Shown here in pieces: positions 8,765-17,460 of a stretch of DNA of 64,000 nt. The stretch spans positions 2,356,001-2,420,000 of the forward strand of contig NZ_JAHUBR010000001.1 in NCBI RefSeq assembly GCF_025376885.1. The letters are read 5' to 3'. How positions within the stretch are numbered: position 1 is the stretch's first letter; the number at the start of each line of letters is the position of its first letter. The DNA is from Pseudoruegeria sp. SHC-113. GTDB lineage: Bacteria > Pseudomonadota > Alphaproteobacteria > Rhodobacterales > Rhodobacteraceae. The position numbers and the translations under genes were made by a program. The notes beneath the pieces were generated by a model. That model worked only from the letters and a program-made list of their open reading frames with translations, was not told where the DNA came from and made no database searches.

Positions 8765-9928
8765 CTAGCGCGGCAGCCCGTCCAGAATATCGGTGCCAAA
8801 ATGGCGGGTGTATTCCTGCAGCGCGAAGCGGTCCGTCATCCCGGCGATGTAATCGGCTACGATGCGCGCGAGCGCGGTTTCATCCGGGGCCTCGGCCACA
8901 TCCTTGCGCCACTGGCGGGGCAGTTGCTCGGGGTTGGCCATGTAATAGGGGAACAGCTCGCGCACCACCTGCGTGACCCGCTTGCGCATCTCCACCACCG
9001 AAGGCGCGCGGTACATGCGGTAGAAGAGGAACTCGCGGATCACTTTAAGATCCTGCCACAACCCATCGGAAAAGCGCACAATCTGCCGTCCGCCATGGCG
9101 CACGTCTTCGACGCTCTGCGGTTCCAACGCGGCGATCTCGCGGCGGGTGACCTCCAGCACATCTTCCACCAACACGCCAAAGAAGCGGCGCAGGGCCTCG
9201 TGGCGGCGGCGGTAGTAGTTCAGACCCGGATAGAGCTTGTCCACCCGCGCGAAACACTCGTGCAGGATCGGCATTTCGGCCAATTCATCGGTGGAAAACA
9301 ACTCTGCCCGCAAGCCATCGTGCAGATCGTGGTTGTTGTAGGCGATGTCGTCCGACAGCGCCGCCACCTGCGCCTCGGCGCTGGCGTAGGTGCCCAACTC
9401 CAGATCATGGCGCGCGTTATAGGCGGCCAGCGCGTAAGGCAGTTCCCCAACCACGGGGCCATTGTGCTTGGCGATGCCTTCCAGCGTCTCCCACGTCAGG
9501 TTCAGCCCGTCCCACTCCGCATAGTGGCGCTCCAGCGAGGTGACGATATGCAGCGCCTGCGCGTTGTGATCAAAACCGCCGTAAGGCGCCATCAGATCAT
9601 GCATCGCATCTTCGCCGGTGTGGCCAAAGGGCGTGTGGCCCAGATCATGGGCCAGCGCCACGGCCTCGGTGAGTTCCTGATTGAGCCCCAGCGTGCTCGC
9701 GATGGTGCGCGCCACCTGCGCCACCTCGATCGAATGGGTCAGCCGGGTGCGGAAATAATCCCCCTCATGCTCAATGAAGACCTGCGTCTTGTGCTTGAGC
9801 CTGCGGAAGGCCGAAGAATGAATGATCCTGTCCCGATCCCGCTGGAAACAGGAGCGGTGCGCGCTTTCCTCCTCCGCGTAAAGCCTGCCTCGGCTCTTGG
9901 CGGGGTCGGAGGCAAATGGTGCAAGCAT
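8765..9928 (-). CDS. dgt: Deoxyguanosinetriphosphate triphosphohydrolase-like HD protein
   Basis: Dgt-family HD phosphohydrolases cleave dNTPs to deoxynucleosides and triphosphate. The protein (387 residues from the ATG at 9928; a GTG at 9961 is the alternative) shows DRDRIIHSSAFRRLKHKTQVF, then the HD metal site: His in RLTHSIEVAQVAR and HDLGHTPFGHTGE, with a later SDDIAYNNHDLHDG. The length matches the dNTPase type 2 subgroup. It lies divergent from the Fe-S carrier gene, and the antiporter follows 94 bases downstream on the same strand. Confidence 0.93.
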   Translation of the reverse strand: MLAPFASDPAKSRGRLYAEEESAHRSCFQRDRDRIIHSSAFRRLKHKTQVFIEHEGDYFRTRLTHSIEVAQVARTIASTLGLNQELTEAVALAHDLGHTPFGHTGEDAMHDLMAPYGGFDHNAQALHIVTSLERHYAEWDGLNLTWETLEGIAKHNGPVVGELPYALAAYNARHDLELGTYASAEAQVAALSDDIAYNNHDLHDGLRAELFSTDELAEMPILHECFARVDKLYPGLNYYRRRHEALRRFFGVLVEDVLEVTRREIAALEPQSVEDVRHGGRQIVRFSDGLWQDLKVIREFLFYRMYRAPSVVEMRKRVTQVVRELFPYYMANPEQLPRQWRKDVAEAPDETALARIVADYIAGMTDRFALQEYTRHFGTDILDGLPR

Positions 9929-10008
9929 GTGATCTGCCGGTTGTCGCCTCTTTTGCGGCACCTTATATTGAGGCTTGCGTGAATGGAAACCGCAAAGCGA
10001 ACACCGAG

Positions 10009-10341
10009 ATGGATCTGAACCTGCCCCCCAAAGTCACCCCCCGCGCCTTCGCGCGGCTGGCCGAGATCAACGAGGCCTCCGGCGAGGCCAAGGCCCTGCG
10101 CGTGGCCGTGGAAGGCGGCGGCTGTTCGGGCTTTCAGTATGACATCCGGCTGGATGATCCGGCGGCCGATGATCTGGTGCTGGAAGGCGAAGGCCAGAAA
10201 GTTGTGGTGGACAGCGTTTCCCTGCCCTTCCTCGCCGATGCGGTGATCGATTTCTCCGAAGAGCTGATTGGCGCGCGCTTCACTATCGAAAACCCCAACG
10301 CCTCCTCTTCCTGCGGCTGCGGCACCAGCTTCTCGATGTAG
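10009..10341 (+). CDS. erpA: A-type iron-sulfur cluster carrier (ErpA/IscA family)
   Basis: This 110-residue protein belongs to the HesB/IscA/ErpA family that delivers Fe-S clusters to apoproteins. The three conserved cysteines are visible: VEGGGCSGFQYD and the C-terminal SSCGCGTSFSM (CGC pair). The start at 10009 gives MDLNLPPKVTPRAFARLAEI, the usual family N-terminus; a longer reading adds 31 residues of non-conserved sequence. ErpA versus IscA cannot be settled from sequence alone, but there is no isc or suf operon around it. It is divergent from dgt. Confidence 0.9.
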   Translation: MDLNLPPKVTPRAFARLAEINEASGEAKALRVAVEGGGCSGFQYDIRLDDPAADDLVLEGEGQKVVVDSVSLPFLADAVIDFSEELIGARFTIENPNASSSCGCGTSFSM

Positions 10342-10383
10342 GCGACGCGCCCGGCTGCCACATTGCGGCGCCGGGCAAAGGCC

Positions 10384-11700
10384 TTAGTCCTCAACACCCA
10401 TTTCCTTGAGCAGGCGCTGCGCGACCTCATCACCCTGCGCGGCCGACATGCGGTAGTAGCGCACGGCGGTGTCGGGATCGCCATCTTCATGAGCGATACG
10501 CCCGTATTTGCGCTGCGCGCCCGCGTGGCCCAGATCCGCCGCTTCCAGCCAGATCTGCTTGGCGCTGTCGCGATCCGGCGAGATCCCTTTGCCGTTGTAG
10601 AGCATCAGCCCGAAGTTGTGCATCGCCTCCACGTCGCCCTTGTCAGCGGCGATGGCATAGAGCGTCAGGGCTTTGTCGTAGTCATAGGCATATGCCCCTT
10701 CGCCGTTCTCATACATCACGGCAAGATGGCGCGCCGCGGACGGCAGCCCGGACGTCGTGGCCTCGATCAGGTAGTCCTCGGCCTTGCTGATGTCCTGCTC
10801 CACGATCACCCCGTCGCGATAGAGAAGCCCGAGCTTTTCCTTGCTGAAGACCTCCCAAAGGCTGGCCCCTTTTTCATAGAGCGCGAGGGCGCGGTCGGGA
10901 TCCTTTTCCACGCCCCAGCCGTATTGGTAAAACTGGCCCATGTTGAAGAGGCCAAGCTGGAAGCTGCGCTCTGCGGCGGCCTCGTACCACGCCAGCGCGG
11001 TGGTAAGATCCTTTTCCACGCCATTGCCATAGCGATACATGCTGCCAAGCAGGTTCATCGCCATGCCATTGCCCATCAGAGCCGCCCGCTCCGCCTCATC
11101 CAGCGCACGATCCCAGTCTTCGGCCTTGTTCAGAGCGCGGGCATAGGCCGCAATCACATCGTCCTGCGGGCTATCACTGTCCAGCAAGGCCGTTGAACAG
11201 GCCCAGAGGGCAAGCACCGGATCCAGCTCGGACCAATAGACGCCGTCGATGTAAGGGGTTTGCCCGGGCGCACCAGCCAGGGAGATACAGTCGTACTCCG
11301 CATCATTGAAATCCAGCTCGGGGTGGCGGCTGTCGGGGTCCGGCTCTTTCAGTGGCGGCAGATCGGCCACTTGCAGGCGGCCCGCAGTGTCCAAGGCGCG
11401 CTGTGATGTGAAGCTTTCATTGCGCGCGCCACCGGGATCGGGCACCGGATCAGGCGAGGCCGCCTCATCGGCCGCGGCCATCTCTTCGCGCATCCCGGTC
11501 AGCTGATCGCGCGCCAGAGCGCCATAGATCGGGCAGGTGCCGAAAATTTCCACAAAGGCCAGCAGCGCCTCCTCGGAGCCCGAGCCCTTCACGTCTCCCC
11601 AGATCGCGCGGGCCTCTGTGCAATCGGCCTCCTGTGCCAGAGCGCCTGCGGGCAAAAGCGCCCCTGCCGCCAGAACGGCAGCCTGTTTCCACGTGATCAA
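10384..11700 (-). CDS. Secreted Sel1/TPR-like repeat protein
   Basis: A 438-residue protein with a Sec signal peptide (ITWKQAAVLAAGALLPAGALA, then QEADC). The C-terminal two thirds hold at least five Sel1-like repeats of about 36 residues, each with the A..LG..Y..G.GV..D...A..WY..AA pattern, for example NLLGSMYRYGNGVEKDLTTA and NFGLMLYNGKGISPDRDSA. Sel1 arrays are protein-interaction scaffolds, so a periplasmic adaptor role is likely. The start codon is TTG at 11700; it was accepted because the signal peptide begins there. It is convergent with the ErpA gene. Confidence 0.85.
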   Translation of the reverse strand: MITWKQAAVLAAGALLPAGALAQEADCTEARAIWGDVKGSGSEEALLAFVEIFGTCPIYGALARDQLTGMREEMAAADEAASPDPVPDPGGARNESFTSQRALDTAGRLQVADLPPLKEPDPDSRHPELDFNDAEYDCISLAGAPGQTPYIDGVYWSELDPVLALWACSTALLDSDSPQDDVIAAYARALNKAEDWDRALDEAERAALMGNGMAMNLLGSMYRYGNGVEKDLTTALAWYEAAAERSFQLGLFNMGQFYQYGWGVEKDPDRALALYEKGASLWEVFSKEKLGLLYRDGVIVEQDISKAEDYLIEATTSGLPSAARHLAVMYENGEGAYAYDYDKALTLYAIAADKGDVEAMHNFGLMLYNGKGISPDRDSAKQIWLEAADLGHAGAQRKYGRIAHEDGDPDTAVRYYRMSAAQGDEVAQRLLKEMGVED

Positions 11701-11868
11701 TTCCCAGCCCTCGCCTGCAACCTGTTGTGATTGCCCGCCAATCTGCGCACATCTTCTGCGCGAGGCAAGCGAAAATACCCCAAGCCGCCTTGCGCCCCCC
11801 CTTCGCCCGGTGATTGCGGGCCGCGCCCGAATGCGCGATAGAGGGGAAGCACGCCACAGGGGGGCCTC

Positions 11869-12648
11869 ATGATCATCGCGACCTTCAACATCAACGGCAT
11901 CAAGGCGCGGGTGAACGCGCTAACCGACTGGCTTAAGGAGCGCCAGCCCGATGTCGCCCTGCTGCAGGAAATCAAATCCGTCGATGAAGCCTTTCCGCGC
12001 GAGATCTTCGAAGATCTCGGCTATCAGGTCGAAACCCACGGCCAGAAAAGCTTCAACGGTGTCGCGATCCTGTCCAAACTTCCGCTGGAAGATGTCACCC
12101 GCGGCCTGCCTGGCGACGAGGAAGACGAACAGGCGCGCTGGATCGAGGCCACGGTGGTGGGCAAACAGGCGGTCCGCCTCTGCGGGCTCTACCTGCCCAA
12201 CGGCAATCCCGTGCCGGGGCCGAAATACGATTACAAACTGGCCTGGATGGAACGCCTGAAACAGCGCGCCGAGGCGCTGCTGGCCGAAGAAACCCCCGCG
12301 CTGATGGCGGGCGATTACAACATTATCCCGCAAGCCGAAGACGCCAAGCGCCCCGAAGCCTGGGTGGAAGACGCGCTCTACCGCCCCGAAAGCCGTGCCG
12401 CCTACCGCCGCATCCTGAACCTCGGCTTCACCGAAGCCTTCCGCGCCCGCGTCCACGGGCCAGAGCACTACAGCTTCTGGGACTATCAGGCCGGCGCATG
12501 GAACCGCAACGACGGCATCCGGATCGACCATTTCCTGCTCACCCCGCAATGCGCGGACCTTTTGCAGGACTGCCAGATCGACAGCGAAATCCGCGGCCGC
12601 GAGAAACCCTCCGACCACGTCCCCGTCTGGATCGATCTCGCCGCCTAA
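11869..12648 (+). CDS. xth: Exodeoxyribonuclease III (AP endonuclease)
   Basis: This Mg2+-dependent endonuclease/exonuclease/phosphatase-fold enzyme acts in base-excision repair, cutting abasic sites and removing 3' blocking groups. The 259-residue protein begins MIIATFNINGIKAR and shows the catalytic set: LLQEIKS (Glu), GDYNIIPQAED (Asp/Asn), RIDHFLLT and the C-terminal SDHVPVWIDL (Asp-His). Length is normal for ExoIII. It is divergent from the Sel1 protein gene, with 168 bases between them, and is followed by a dispersed intergenic repeat. Confidence 0.96.
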   Translation: MIIATFNINGIKARVNALTDWLKERQPDVALLQEIKSVDEAFPREIFEDLGYQVETHGQKSFNGVAILSKLPLEDVTRGLPGDEEDEQARWIEATVVGKQAVRLCGLYLPNGNPVPGPKYDYKLAWMERLKQRAEALLAEETPALMAGDYNIIPQAEDAKRPEAWVEDALYRPESRAAYRRILNLGFTEAFRARVHGPEHYSFWDYQAGAWNRNDGIRIDHFLLTPQCADLLQDCQIDSEIRGREKPSDHVPVWIDLAA

Positions 12649-12659
12649 GCGCGCGCCTT

Positions 12660-12689
12660 ACTTTGTTCTGAAAATATCCCCGCCGGAGG
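12660..12689 (+). repeat. Dispersed intergenic repeat, family 1, copy A
   Basis: A 30-base element (ACTTTGTTCTGAAAATATCC and the next ten bases CGCCGGAGG-like) just after xth. Its reverse complement occurs at 48224-48253 with one mismatch, and a related copy lies at 60779-60805. All copies are intergenic and sit next to gene ends. The mechanism of spread is unknown. Confidence 0.7.
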
Positions 12690-12725
12690 CTTCACCGGCC
12701 GCGCCAGCGGCGGGTGAAATCCTGC

Positions 12726-13910
12726 TCAGGCAGCGCCCTTTGTCACGTCCAGCCCGTAGAGCCAGTCAAACTGCTTCACCGCCGCGCCGGGGGCGAGGTT
12801 TCCGGCCAGCCGCAGCGCGGTATGGGCGGCAAGGCGCAGGGGCGGGAAGCTCAGGTGATAGCGGTAGGCGTTTTTGTTGGCCGCCTCGATCACCCGTGGC
12901 ACGCGCTTGAGGCGCTGCGACTGATAGGCCGCAAACCCCGATTCCGGGGTCTCTGCATTGGACAGGCTCTCCGCCAGAACCCAAGCGTCTTCAAGCGCCA
13001 TGCAGGCCCCTTGGGCAAGGAAGGGCAGTGTCGGGTGGGCCGCATCGCCAAGGATGGCGGCGCTACCCCGATACCAATGCCGCGCCACCGGGTGGCGGAA
13101 CAGCCCCCATTGGTGCACCGTCTCCACGCGGGAGAGCCAGCCCTTCACCTCGCCGTCGAAATCGGCGAAAGCGCGCAGCAGGTTTTCCGGGCTGTCTTCC
13201 TGCGTCCAGCTTTCGGCCGTCCAGTCACGCCGCTCCTGTACGGCCACGATGTTCATCAGCTGGCCTTCGCGCAGGGGATACATCACCACATGGCGGTGCG
13301 GCCCCATGAAAACCTTCACACGGCGCTCAGCAATGGCAGGGCTGGCCGGGATCGTGGCCCGCCAGGCCACCTGCCCGGTGAAAAACGGCTCTGCCGGCCC
13401 GTTCAGGACGGTGCGCAGCTTCGAATGCACCCCGTCCGCGCCCAGCAGGATCTGCGCCTTGTGGCAGCCGCCAAGCGCGGTGCGCACCTCGAAGCCCTCT
13501 TCGCCGTGATCTTCGATCGCCTCCACCTGTTGCAACAGGTTGATCCGCGCCCCGGCGGCGCGCGTGGCCTCGGCCAGAACCTCTACCAGATCGCTGCGGT
13601 GCACGAAGAAGTAATCCTGCCCCTCGGGCAGCGAAGAAAGATCCACCGTCATCACATGACGCCCGGCGCGGTAGTCGCGCAGTTCCACCGCCACGGCCCG
13701 CACCGCGCGCGCTTTCAGGGCTGCGCCCACGCCGAGCGCGTTGAGCACGGCAAAACCGTTCGGGCTCACCTGGATGCCCGCGCCCACTTCGCGGATCGCC
13801 TCGGCCTGCTCCAGCACCGTCACCTGCGCCCCGCGCAGCGACAGCGCAAGCGCAGCGGAGAGACCGGCAATGCCCGCGCCAAGAATTGTGATTTTCTGCC
13901 CGATCAGCAT
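12726..13910 (-). CDS. FAD-dependent aromatic-ring monooxygenase (salicylate hydroxylase-like)
   Basis: A 394-residue class A flavoprotein monooxygenase. It has the N-terminal dinucleotide-binding motif ILGAGIAGLSAALALSLRG, the middle DG motif ILLGADGVHSKLR, and the GD motif ILGDAAHPTLPFLAQGACM that contacts FAD ribose. Family members hydroxylate salicylate or 3-/6-hydroxybenzoates using NAD(P)H; the exact substrate cannot be read here. The start at 13910 has GGAG at good spacing; upstream in-frame sequence is not conserved-looking. It is separated from upstream dksA by a strong terminator, so it has its own transcript. Confidence 0.88.
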   Translation of the reverse strand: MLIGQKITILGAGIAGLSAALALSLRGAQVTVLEQAEAIREVGAGIQVSPNGFAVLNALGVGAALKARAVRAVAVELRDYRAGRHVMTVDLSSLPEGQDYFFVHRSDLVEVLAEATRAAGARINLLQQVEAIEDHGEEGFEVRTALGGCHKAQILLGADGVHSKLRTVLNGPAEPFFTGQVAWRATIPASPAIAERRVKVFMGPHRHVVMYPLREGQLMNIVAVQERRDWTAESWTQEDSPENLLRAFADFDGEVKGWLSRVETVHQWGLFRHPVARHWYRGSAAILGDAAHPTLPFLAQGACMALEDAWVLAESLSNAETPESGFAAYQSQRLKRVPRVIEAANKNAYRYHLSFPPLRLAAHTALRLAGNLAPGAAVKQFDWLYGLDVTKGAA

Positions 13911-13929
13911 CGCGGGCTCCTTCCGGCGA

Positions 13930-13960
13930 AAAAAGTGCCGCCGGAACGGATCCGGCGGCA
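13930..13960 (-). terminator. Rho-independent terminator of dksA
   Basis: A perfect 10-base-pair stem (TGCCGCCGGA at 13936-13945 with TCCGGCGGCA at 13951-13960) and a 5-base loop. Read on the minus strand it is followed at once by CTTTTTTC. It lies 40 bases after the dksA stop and before the monooxygenase gene. Confidence 0.88.
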
Positions 13961-14000
13961 ACGGGTCTTTGCGGTGATGGCTCCGGGTCGCCCCGCCCCA

Positions 14001-14423
14001 TCAATCGTCGCGATGCACCTTCTCGCGCCGCTCGTGGCGCTCCTGCGCCTCCAGCGACAGCGTCGCGATCGGACGCGCGTCCAGCCGCTTCAGGGAAATC
14101 GGCTCGCCGGTTTCCTCGCAGTAGCCGTATTCGCCCTCGTCGATCCGGCGCAGGGCGCTGTCGATCTTGGCGACAAGCTTGCGCTGACGATCCCGGGTGC
14201 GCAGTTCAAGTGCGCGGTCGGTCTCTTCAGAGGCGCGGTCGGCGATGTCGGGAATGTTGCGGGTGCTGTCCTGCAGCCCCTCGATGGTGTCCCTGCTGTC
14301 TTCCAGCAGGTCGTGCTTCCAGTTGATCAGCTTACGGCGGAAATACTCAAGCTGCCGTTCGTTCATGAACGGCTCGTCTTCAGCCGGTTGATAGTCGTCT
14401 GGCAGGAAAACCTCGGCTTTCAT
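14001..14423 (-). CDS. dksA: RNA polymerase-binding protein DksA, zinc-finger-less type
   Basis: DksA binds the RNA polymerase secondary channel and acts with ppGpp in the stringent response. The 140-residue protein has the coiled-coil (EYFRRKLINWKHDLLEDSR onward), the coiled-coil tip region DRASEETDRALELRTRDRQ with its acidic residues, and the globular domain GEYGYCEETGEPISLKRLDA. Only one of the four zinc-ligand cysteines remains (GYCEET in place of CxxC, and SLEAQERHE where the second pair should be). This matches the non-zinc DksA known from Rhodobacter. ATG 14423 follows GGGAGCAGG; a start at 14471 is possible. Confidence 0.92.
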   Translation of the reverse strand: MKAEVFLPDDYQPAEDEPFMNERQLEYFRRKLINWKHDLLEDSRDTIEGLQDSTRNIPDIADRASEETDRALELRTRDRQRKLVAKIDSALRRIDEGEYGYCEETGEPISLKRLDARPIATLSLEAQERHERREKVHRDD

Positions 14424-14605
14424 ACCTGCTCCCTCTTGCTCGCTGGTTGTCAGCTGTTGTGAGTCTGTCATCCAGCCCCCTTTCTCTGCGCTCCGTTTAG
14501 CGCCTCCCTTGGGGAATGTCTACACGCGCAGGCAGGCGTCTTGATGCCGCGCCGCGCTGTGTTAGTGTTTGCCACGACACTCACAGACAGGCCCATCGTA
14601 TCGCT

Positions 14606-15445
14606 ATGAAATTCAACGGAACCGACGCCTATGTCGCGACGGATGATCTGAAGATTGCCGTCAACGCCGCCGTGGCCCTTGAGCGCCCCCTTCTGGTCAA
14701 GGGCGAGCCCGGCACCGGCAAAACCGAACTGGCCCGCCAGGTCAGCGAGGCCCTGGGCCTGCCGATGCTGGAATGGCACATCAAATCCACCACCAAGGCG
14801 CAGCAGGGGCTCTATGAATACGATGCCGTCTCGCGCCTGCGCGACAGCCAGCTTGGCGATGCGCGCGTGCAGGACGTGGCCAATTATATCAAGAAGGGCA
14901 AGCTCTGGCAGGCGTTTGAGGCCGAGGGCCGCGTGGTGCTTCTGATCGACGAGATCGACAAGGCCGACATCGAGTTCCCCAACGATCTGCTGCAGGAACT
15001 CGATAAGATGGAGTTCCATGTCTACGAGACCGGCGAGACGGTGCGCGCGCGCCAGCGCCCGATCGTGATCATCACTTCCAACAACGAGAAAGAACTGCCC
15101 GACGCCTTCCTGCGCCGCTGTTTCTTCCACTACATCCGCTTCCCCGACATGGAGACGATGCGCCAGATTGTCGAAGTCCATCATCCGGGCATAAAAGAAC
15201 AGCTTCTCACCACAGCATTGACGCAATTCTACGAAATACGGGACACAGGCGGGCTCAAGAAGAAGCCGTCAACGAGTGAAGTTTTGGATTGGTTGAAATT
15301 GCTGCTTGCCGAGGATCTCTCCGCAGAGGACCTGAAGCGTGACGGTGCGAACGCCCTGCCCCGGCTGCATGGCGCGCTGCTGAAGAACGAACAGGATGTG
15401 CACCTCTTCGAACGCCTTGCCTTCATGGCGCGGGGTCAGCGGTGA
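14606..15445 (+). CDS. MoxR-family AAA+ ATPase
   Basis: MoxR ATPases act as chaperones with VWA-domain partners, often in metal insertion or complex assembly. The 279-residue protein has Walker A GEPGTGKTE near residue 36, Walker B VVLLIDEIDKAD, sensor 1 IVIITSNNEKELPDAFLRRCFF and arginine-finger region. Start 14606 (MKFNGTDAYVATDD) is the usual start of this subfamily. It heads a rightward set of five genes: its TGA overlaps the GTG of the acetyltransferase, and the VWA protein is encoded at the far end. Confidence 0.93.
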   Translation: MKFNGTDAYVATDDLKIAVNAAVALERPLLVKGEPGTGKTELARQVSEALGLPMLEWHIKSTTKAQQGLYEYDAVSRLRDSQLGDARVQDVANYIKKGKLWQAFEAEGRVVLLIDEIDKADIEFPNDLLQELDKMEFHVYETGETVRARQRPIVIITSNNEKELPDAFLRRCFFHYIRFPDMETMRQIVEVHHPGIKEQLLTTALTQFYEIRDTGGLKKKPSTSEVLDWLKLLLAEDLSAEDLKRDGANALPRLHGALLKNEQDVHLFERLAFMARGQR

Positions 15446-15885
15446 GCCTTGTCATCCGGCCCCTTTCCGCCACGGACGAACCGGAATGGCGGCGGTTGTG
15501 GAAAGCCTATCTGGCCTTCTACGAAACCGAGTTGGCAGATGAGATTTACCAAACCTATTTCACCCGCCTGCTCGGCGATGATCCGCAGGACTATAGCGGA
15601 CTGATCGCCGAGGTGGACGGCCAAGCCGTGGGCCTTGTCCATTACCTCTTCCACCGCCATGGCTGGAAGATCGAGAACACCTGCTATCTGCAGGATCTCT
15701 ACGCCGACCCTGCCGTGCGCGGGCAAGGCGTGGGGCGGGCGCTGATCGAGGCCGTCTATCAAGAGGCAGACGCGGCCGGCGCGCCTTCTGTGTATTGGCT
15801 CACGCAGGAGTTTAACGGCACCGCACGCAAACTTTATGACCGCGTGGGCGTGCTGACACCGTTTATCAAGTATAACCGTCACTAG
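15442..15885 (+). CDS. GNAT family N-acetyltransferase
   Basis: A 147-residue protein with the GNAT fold. The acetyl-CoA pyrophosphate loop is visible as LYADPAVRGQGVGRALIEAV at about residues 89-108 (R-G-Q-G-V-G), followed by the typical WLTQEFNGTARKLYDRVG. The substrate is unknown. The start is a GTG overlapping the moxR stop (GTGA), so translation is coupled to the ATPase gene. Confidence 0.9.
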   Translation: MSLVIRPLSATDEPEWRRLWKAYLAFYETELADEIYQTYFTRLLGDDPQDYSGLIAEVDGQAVGLVHYLFHRHGWKIENTCYLQDLYADPAVRGQGVGRALIEAVYQEADAAGAPSVYWLTQEFNGTARKLYDRVGVLTPFIKYNRH

Positions 15886-15900
15886 TGCGAAGTGGTTTTT

Positions 15901-17295
15901 ATGATGCGTTCCCTGTTCCTACCCATTCTTGTGCCCCTCACGTTCACGCTGGCCGCCTGCGGCGGCGGGACCTCCACCGATGTGGCCACGCGCGCCACGG
16001 CGATCGACACGAAACTCCCGCCGATGAATGTGTTTGCGGCGGAGCGCGCCGCGCCGCCCACGCGGGCCAACAGCGAAATGGTGCGCGATTTCCTCGATCT
16101 CAGCTTCAAGATGGAGAGCGGCAAGACGCTGGCCACGCTCACCCGTTTTGAAGAGCCGATCACCGTGCGCGTCGCCGGTGCTGCACCTGCCTCGCTCAAC
16201 ACCGATCTGGCCCGCCTGATTGACCGTCTGCGCAACGAGGCCGGGATCGACATTTCCCGCGCCAGCGGCAGCGCGCCCGCCAATCTCAACATCGAGGCCG
16301 TCCCCAGCCGCGAGATGCGCCGCCTTGCCCCCAGTGCCGCCTGTTTCGTCGTGCCGCGCATCACCAGCTGGGCCGACTACAAGCGCAACCGCAAGACAAG
16401 CCTCGTGGACTGGACAACGCTGGACCGCCGCGAAACCATGGCGATCTTCGTGAAATCCGATGAAAGCCCGCAGGAAATCCGCGACTGCCTCCATGAGGAA
16501 GTCGCGCAGGCGCTTGGCCCGGTGAACGATCTCTTCCGCCTGCCCGACAGCGTCTTCAATGACGACAACATGCAAAACGTGCTCACCGGCTTCGATATGC
16601 TGATGCTGCGCGCCTATTACGATCCTGCTTTGAAAAACGGCATGAGCCGCAATCAGGTGGCCGAGATCCTGCCGGGCCTGCTTGCGCGGCTGAACCCGCG
16701 CGGCGAGGGGCGCAGCCCGAATTACCTGCCCTCCACCACGCCCGCCTGGGTGTCGGCGGTGCAGGAAGCGCTCGGCCCCCGTGGCTCTCTGGGCAACCGC
16801 CGCGCCGCCGCGCAGCGCGCCGTTTCCATCGCACAGGCCGAAGGCTGGACAGATCACCGCCGCGGCTTCAGCCATTATATCGTGGGGCGGCTTTCGGTGT
16901 CTTCGCAGGCCGAGGCGGCGCTGGCGGCCTTCCTGAAGGCCGATGCCTTCTACGCGAAGTCCCCGCTCACCGATGTGCACCGCGCCCATGTGGGCGTGCA
17001 GCTCACAGCCTATGCGCTCTCGGCCGGTCAGGCGACAAGCGCGCTGGAGCTGGCCAACCGCCACATGCCGCCCCTGGCCCGCAGCCAGAACGCGGCCCTG
17101 ATGGCCAACCTGATGATGATGAAATCCGAAGCGCTCGAGCTTCTGGATCGCCCAGCAGAGGCCCGCAACGTCCGCCTCGACAGTCTGGGATGGGCGCGCT
17201 ATGGCTTCGCCGATGCCAACGAAGTGCGCCGGCGTCAGGCCGAAATCGCGGCCCTCGCCCCGCGGCGCACCGCAGCCGGAAGTGGAAACGGATGA
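15901..17295 (+). CDS. DUF2927 domain lipoprotein
   Basis: A 464-residue predicted lipoprotein: signal sequence MMRSLFLPILVPLTFTLAAC with the lipobox Cys at about residue 20. Residues ~140-260 match my memory of DUF2927 (CFVVPRITSWADYKRNRK, ECLHEEVAQALGPVNDLFRLPDS here as DCLHEEVAQALG, FNDDNMQNVLTGFDMLMLR), which has a zincin-like HEE arrangement in CLHEEVAQALG. The C-terminal part is TPR-like (RAHVGVQLTAYALSAGQATSALELA). Enzymatic activity is not established. A GTG at 15892 is an alternative start. Its TGA overlaps the next ATG. Confidence 0.85.
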   Translation: MMRSLFLPILVPLTFTLAACGGGTSTDVATRATAIDTKLPPMNVFAAERAAPPTRANSEMVRDFLDLSFKMESGKTLATLTRFEEPITVRVAGAAPASLNTDLARLIDRLRNEAGIDISRASGSAPANLNIEAVPSREMRRLAPSAACFVVPRITSWADYKRNRKTSLVDWTTLDRRETMAIFVKSDESPQEIRDCLHEEVAQALGPVNDLFRLPDSVFNDDNMQNVLTGFDMLMLRAYYDPALKNGMSRNQVAEILPGLLARLNPRGEGRSPNYLPSTTPAWVSAVQEALGPRGSLGNRRAAAQRAVSIAQAEGWTDHRRGFSHYIVGRLSVSSQAEAALAAFLKADAFYAKSPLTDVHRAHVGVQLTAYALSAGQATSALELANRHMPPLARSQNAALMANLMMMKSEALELLDRPAEARNVRLDSLGWARYGFADANEVRRRQAEIAALAPRRTAAGSGNG

Positions 17296-17456
17296 TCGTG
17301 ATTGCAGGCTTTGTGCTCGGCGGCGTGCTGGGCGCGCTCCGGGCGAAGAAACGCGGCGGCAACGGCAAGGACATTGCCCAATGGGCCATCGTCCACGCGA
17401 TCCTCTTCGCGCTGATCGGCCTCTTCGCCACGCTTTTCATCCACCGCTCGCTCTAA
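17292..17456 (+). CDS. Tiny conserved membrane protein
   Basis: A 54-residue protein with two hydrophobic segments, MIVIAGFVLGGVLGALRA and AIVHAILFALIGLFATLFI, joined by a basic loop KKRGGNGKD. The ATG overlaps the stop of the DUF2927 gene (ATGA) and the VWA gene starts 4 bases after its stop, so it is clearly part of the operon. Small proteins like this are often labelled apolipoprotein acyltransferase in databases, but the length excludes that enzyme. Function unknown. Confidence 0.75.
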   Translation: MIVIAGFVLGGVLGALRAKKRGGNGKDIAQWAIVHAILFALIGLFATLFIHRSL

Positions 17457-17460
17457 GCGG

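Noticed and set aside
6940-8976. A 678-codon open frame on the plus strand opposite the antiporter
   Set aside because: The predicted protein is rich in His, Arg and Gln and runs into dgt on the other strand; the minus strand encodes a clear transporter.
10349-10376. Rho-independent terminator between erpA and the Sel1 gene
   Set aside because: A 7-base-pair stem (GCCCGGC with GCCGGGC) with a 14-base loop is present, but neither strand has a T-run next to it.
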